11,655 nucleotides of DNA from JBFKAV01 sp041621405 (lineage in GTDB: Bacteria > Pseudomonadota > Alphaproteobacteria > Rhodobacterales > Rhodobacteraceae), in the NCBI GenBank assembly GCA_041621405.1, contig JBFKAV010000114.1:1-11655 (forward strand), in the 5' to 3' direction. Positions 9,143 through 11,655 of this stretch are shown piece after piece. The translations under genes and the position numbers were made by a program. Numbering within the stretch: position 1 is the stretch's first letter; each line of letters begins with the position of its first letter. Under the pieces are notes generated by a model, which worked only from the letters and a program-made list of their open reading frames with translations, had not been told where the DNA came from and did not search any database.

Positions 9143-9191
9143 CGTTGCTGACCATATTCCCCTCGACAAGCGCGCGGACGGGAGAACGGCG

Positions 9192-10124
9192 ATGCTGCGG
9201 CAAATCGATGGCCTGCACCACGTAACCTCGATGGCGAGAGACGCGGGACGGAACAACGCCTTCTTCACCGACACGCTCGGTCTGCGTCGGGTGAAGAAGA
9301 CGGTGAACTTCGACGCGCCCGACGTCTACCACCTCTATTACGGCGACGAGGCCGGCACCCCGGGCACGGTGATGACCTATTTCCCCTTCCCGAACATCGC
9401 CCGGGGGCGGCCCGGCGTGGGCGAGGTCGGAACGACCGTCTTCGCCGTGCCCGAGGGCGCGCTCGCCTTCTGGCGCGAGCGCCTGGCGGCCCGTGGCGTC
9501 GACGGCCTCGGCGAGGAGGTGCGCTTCGGCGAGGCGCGGCTTGCCTTCGAGGGACCGGACGGCGACGGCTTCGCGCTGATCGAGGCGCCGGGCGACGCCC
9601 GCGTGCCCTGGACCGGCGGCGGCCTGGACGCCGAGGCCGCGATCCGCGGATTCCACTCCACCTCGCTCCGGCTCAACGAGGCGGGCGCCACCGCAGAGCT
9701 CCTGCGCTTCATGGGCTACGCCGAAGCGGGCCGCGAGGGCAACGTAACCCGCTTTCTCCGCGAGGGAGGCAATCGGGCGCAGGTGATCGACATCGAGGAG
9801 CACGAGGGCGCGGAGAGGGCACGACAGGGGGCAGGCTCGGTGCATCACGTCGCCTTCGCGGTGAAGGACCGCGCGGCGCAGGAGGAGGTGCGCAAGGCGC
9901 TGGTCGACACCGGCTACATCGTCACCCCGCCGATCGACCGGAACTATTTCTGGGCGATCTACTTCCGCACCCCTGGCGGCGTCCTCTTCGAAGTCTCGAC
10001 GGACAAGCCGGGTTTTGCCTGTGACGAGGACCTGGACCATCTGGGCGAGGCGCTGAAGCTACCAGAGCAGCACGAGCACCTGCGGGACTGGCTCGAGGCC
10101 CACCTCGACCCGATCGCCGCGTGA
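9192..10124 (+). CDS. Ring-cleaving extradiol dioxygenase, VOC superfamily (MhqO/LinE/PcpA-like)
   Basis: This encodes 310 residues built from tandem vicinal-oxygen-chelate modules. Predicted metal ligands are His10 (GLHHVT), His219 (SVHHVAF) and Glu267 (GVLFEVSTD). They align in position and context with the Fe(II) ligands of hydroquinone-cleaving enzymes such as PcpA. Other typical segments are VKKTVNFDAPDVYHLYYGD and the PGTVMTYFPFP loop. The family opens hydroquinone or catechol rings with oxygen; the substrate here is unknown. The start at 9192 is chosen because GGGAG (9180-9184) lies seven bases upstream and the N-terminus then matches the family; the frame is open further upstream, but that part crosses the hairpin at 9100-9126. 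The stop overlaps the next start by four bases, indicating coupled translation with the hydrolase. Confidence 0.9.
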   Translation: MLRQIDGLHHVTSMARDAGRNNAFFTDTLGLRRVKKTVNFDAPDVYHLYYGDEAGTPGTVMTYFPFPNIARGRPGVGEVGTTVFAVPEGALAFWRERLAARGVDGLGEEVRFGEARLAFEGPDGDGFALIEAPGDARVPWTGGGLDAEAAIRGFHSTSLRLNEAGATAELLRFMGYAEAGREGNVTRFLREGGNRAQVIDIEEHEGAERARQGAGSVHHVAFAVKDRAAQEEVRKALVDTGYIVTPPIDRNYFWAIYFRTPGGVLFEVSTDKPGFACDEDLDHLGEALKLPEQHEHLRDWLEAHLDPIAA

Positions 10125-10744
10125 ACGCGACGGTGAGCGGCTACGCCATCCTCGAGGAGCGCACTCGCCCGGGCGGATCCTTGCTCTTCAGCTTCCACGG
10201 CACTGGCGCGGACGAGCACCAATTCGCGCGCCTCGCGGCCGAACTCCTCCCGGAGGCGGGCCACATCGCGCCGAGGGGCGACGTGAGCGAAGCCGGTGCG
10301 CTCAGATTCTTCCGACGCCGGGCCGAGGGCGTCTACGACATGGACGATCTCGCGGCGCGCACCGCGAAGATGGCCGGCTTCGTCGCGGCCGCGAAGGCAC
10401 GGCTCGGGCCGGCTCGGGTGATCGGGCTGGGCTATTCCAACGGTGCCAACATCCTTGCCGCGGTTGCGTTTCATACTCCGGGGCTCTTCGACGACCTGAT
10501 CCTCATGCACCCGTTGATCCCGTTCCGCCCGGCCAGGGCGGCTCTGGCAGGCACGCGGGCACTGATCACCGCCGGCGAGCGCGACCCGATTTGCCCGCCG
10601 GCCCTGACCGAGGCTCTGGCGGGATACCTGCGCGAGGACGGCGCCGAGGTGCAGCTGCACTGGCATCCGGGCGGGCACGAGATCCGGCCCGAGGAGATCG
10701 CCGCCGCGCATCGGTTCCTGCGCGAAGCTTGGACGCGTGTCTGA
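10121..10744 (+). CDS. Alpha/beta hydrolase, phospholipase/carboxylesterase family (MhqD-like)
   Basis: This encodes 207 residues of a compact alpha/beta hydrolase. The oxyanion-hole region is SFHGTGADEHQF and the nucleophile elbow is GYSNGAN with Ser106. The remaining triad members are Asp155 (AGERDPICP) and His186 (PGGHEI), so the triad is complete. A GTG at 10121 begins four bases before the end of the dioxygenase gene (GTGA overlap). No strong ribosome binding site is seen, which fits translational coupling; a second GTG at 10133 is an alternative. Pairing with a hydroquinone-type dioxygenase mirrors MhqO/MhqE with MhqD in Bacillus quinone resistance, which suggests hydrolysis of ring-cleavage products or of quinone esters. 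Family and triad are clear; substrate is inferred. Confidence 0.88.
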   Translation: MNATVSGYAILEERTRPGGSLLFSFHGTGADEHQFARLAAELLPEAGHIAPRGDVSEAGALRFFRRRAEGVYDMDDLAARTAKMAGFVAAAKARLGPARVIGLGYSNGANILAAVAFHTPGLFDDLILMHPLIPFRPARAALAGTRALITAGERDPICPPALTEALAGYLREDGAEVQLHWHPGGHEIRPEEIAAAHRFLREAWTRV

Positions 10745-10757
10745 GCGCTTGCCCGGT

Positions 10758-10771
10758 GCCCGGTTTCGGGC
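10758..10771 (+). terminator. Small hairpin after the hydrolase gene
   Basis: GCCCG (10758-10762) pairs with CGGGC (10767-10771) around a GTTT loop, followed by TCTGTTCTGG. The stem is only five base pairs and the tail is a weak T tract. It lies in the 54-base gap between the hydrolase and the Crp/Fnr gene, where it could attenuate read-through. Confidence 0.3.
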
Positions 10772-10798
10772 TCTGTTCTGGTCCCCAGGAGGCAGGAC

Positions 10799-11452
10799 AT
10801 GGATTGGACGGAGCGGTTTGCGGCTCTGGCGAAGCTCGACCGGGGGATCCGCGCACGGCTACTCGACCAGTCGCGCGTGATCGCGGTTCCGGCCGGCAAG
10901 GTGCTCTTCGGTCCCGGCAAGATGGCGGAGAACATGCTGCTCCTGCTCGCCGGCACGCTCCGGGTGCAGCAGCTCTCGGACACGGGCCGCGAGATCGTGC
11001 TCTACCGGGTGAACCCCGGCGAGACCTGCGTCCTGACCACCGCCTGCCTGTTGGCCGAGGAGCAGTACACCGCCGAGGGCATCGTCGAGACCGACGCGAC
11101 GGCGGTTGCGATTCCCCGGCCCGTGTTCGACGAGGCGCTCGGCGCTTCGTCCGAGTTCCGCCGCTTCGTTTTCGGCGCCTATGCAAGGCGGATCGCCAAC
11201 CTGTTCCTCACGATCGAGGACATCGCTTTCCGCCGGGTCGACATCCGGCTCGCCGAGAAGCTCCTGGAACTGGCGCGCGAGGGGAGGGTGAAGGCCACCC
11301 ACGCGCAACTCGCCAACGAGCTCGGCACCGCCCGCGAGGTGGTCTCGCGCCAGCTCGCCGAGTTCCAGCGGCGGGGCTGGGTCGAGCTTGCCCGAGGCGA
11401 GATTGCCCTCGCCGACGCGAGCGGGCTGGCGGCGCTGGCCGCGGCCGGGTGA
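10799..11452 (+). CDS. Crp/Fnr family transcriptional regulator
   Basis: This encodes 217 residues with an N-terminal cyclic-nucleotide-binding-like beta-barrel (about 25-120), a long dimerisation helix (about 125-155) and a C-terminal winged helix-turn-helix. The recognition region is THAQLANELGTAREVVSRQL, with the ELGTAREVVSR signature usual for Crp/Fnr proteins. The N-terminal cysteine cluster that holds the iron-sulfur cluster in true FNR is absent. Instead there are two cysteines in the barrel, Cys77 and Cys83 (GETCVLTTACLL), a CX5C pair. The cAMP-binding arginine/serine signature of CRP is not evident. Ligand is therefore unknown; thiol or persulfide sensing is a possibility. The start is well supported by AGGAGG (10787-10792) six bases upstream. 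It lies 54 bases after the hydrolase in the same direction, so it might control that pair, or be independent. Confidence 0.88.
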   Translation: MDWTERFAALAKLDRGIRARLLDQSRVIAVPAGKVLFGPGKMAENMLLLLAGTLRVQQLSDTGREIVLYRVNPGETCVLTTACLLAEEQYTAEGIVETDATAVAIPRPVFDEALGASSEFRRFVFGAYARRIANLFLTIEDIAFRRVDIRLAEKLLELAREGRVKATHAQLANELGTAREVVSRQLAEFQRRGWVELARGEIALADASGLAALAAAG

Positions 11453-11517
11453 GCTTGTCAGGAAGGCTTTCTCAACAGCACCAGTCGACTCACTCGCGAC
11501 CGGCGCCCGCCGCGTCG

Positions 11518-11546
11518 GCGCGATGCCTGGGCGGCATCCGGTGCGC
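11518..11546. terminator. Hairpin between convergent genes
   Basis: GATGCC (11522-11527) pairs with GGCATC (11533-11538), and an outer GCGC (11518-11521) can pair with 11543-11546 across a four-base bulge. It lies between the stop codons of the Crp/Fnr gene and the minus-strand L,D-transpeptidase, where a shared terminator would be expected. No T tract is present. Confidence 0.35.
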
Positions 11547-11562
11547 GAGGTGGCCGATTGGC

Positions 11563-11655
11563 CTAGTAGACCGTGACCTTGGTGCCGAGCGGCACCCGCT
11601 CGTAAAGCTCGATGACGTGCTCGTCGAGCATCCGGATGCAGCCGTTCGACACCGA
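11563..11655 (-). CDS. L,D-transpeptidase (YkuD domain), C-terminal fragment
   Basis: Only the last 31 codons, including the TAG stop at 11563-11565, lie in the window; the gene continues past its right edge. The 30 visible residues include SVSNGCIRMLDEHVIEL, followed by YERVPLGTKVTVY. This is the end of a YkuD catalytic domain: the invariant SNGCIRM motif carries the nucleophilic cysteine (plus-strand codon 11638-11640), and the Gly-Thr-x-Val end is typical. Such enzymes form 3-3 crosslinks in peptidoglycan or attach outer-membrane lipoproteins to it, acting in the periplasm. The signal peptide and the upstream catalytic His are outside the window. The gene converges on the Crp/Fnr regulator with about 110 bases between the stops. 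Confidence 0.85.
   Translation of the reverse strand, partial: SVSNGCIRMLDEHVIELYERVPLGTKVTVY

Noticed and set aside
9153..9158. CATATT as a -10 element for the dioxygenase operon
   Set aside because: No acceptable -35 hexamer lies 16-18 bases upstream (only CTTTCC or TTTCCT), so the promoter is not called.
10745..10798. Search for an FNR or CRP operator before the Crp/Fnr gene
   Set aside because: Neither TTGAT-N4-ATCAA nor TGTGA-N6-TCACA is visible in the gap; only a short hairpin is present.

Overview
The window is GC-rich, densely coding bacterial chromosome. It looks like an alphaproteobacterium, most likely of the Rhodobacterales (Rhodobacteraceae/Paracoccaceae-like). The evidence is a CckA-type hybrid histidine kinase with a TTAA-N7-TTAA CtrA box upstream, a recA gene behind an alphaproteobacterial SOS box (GAAC-N7-GAAC), and the order cckA - small sulfotransferase-like gene - recA - alaS - DUF1330. 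No tRNA, rRNA, CRISPR array, insertion sequence or phage gene was seen. No intergenic gap exceeds 300 bases.

Layout: (1) 1-585, the 3' part of an RsmB-type rRNA cytosine methyltransferase. (2) 586-707, a regulatory gap with a CtrA box and two GANTC (CcrM) sites. (3) 708-3419, cckA, the top kinase of the CckA-ChpT-CtrA phosphorelay, with an unusually long linker before its receiver domain. (4) A strong hairpin between convergent genes, then a small sulfotransferase-like gene on the minus strand (3477-4094). (5) A divergent regulatory region with a recA promoter, a consensus SOS box and a possible second imperfect one, then recA (4291-5367) and its terminator. (6) A small membrane methyltransferase of the ICMT/PEMT type (5561-6025). 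(7) alaS and a DUF1330 gene, apparently one transcript (6119-9091), followed by a probable terminator. (8) A ring-cleaving VOC dioxygenase and an overlapping alpha/beta hydrolase (9192-10744), resembling the MhqO/MhqD quinone-detoxification pair of Firmicutes. (9) A Crp/Fnr-type regulator with a CX5C pair (10799-11452). (10) The last 31 codons, including the stop, of a minus-strand L,D-transpeptidase carrying the catalytic SNGC motif (11563-11655).

Most of this is core housekeeping: rRNA modification, cell-cycle phosphorelay, recombination/SOS, alanine charging and peptidoglycan crosslinking. I do not see a wholly new multi-gene system. The points most worth checking are the control region in front of cckA (possible feedback by CtrA and CcrM on their own upstream kinase), the extended CckA linker, the layered LexA sites at recA with a divergent uncharacterised sulfotransferase-like gene, and the dioxygenase/hydrolase pair beside a cysteine-containing Crp/Fnr regulator.
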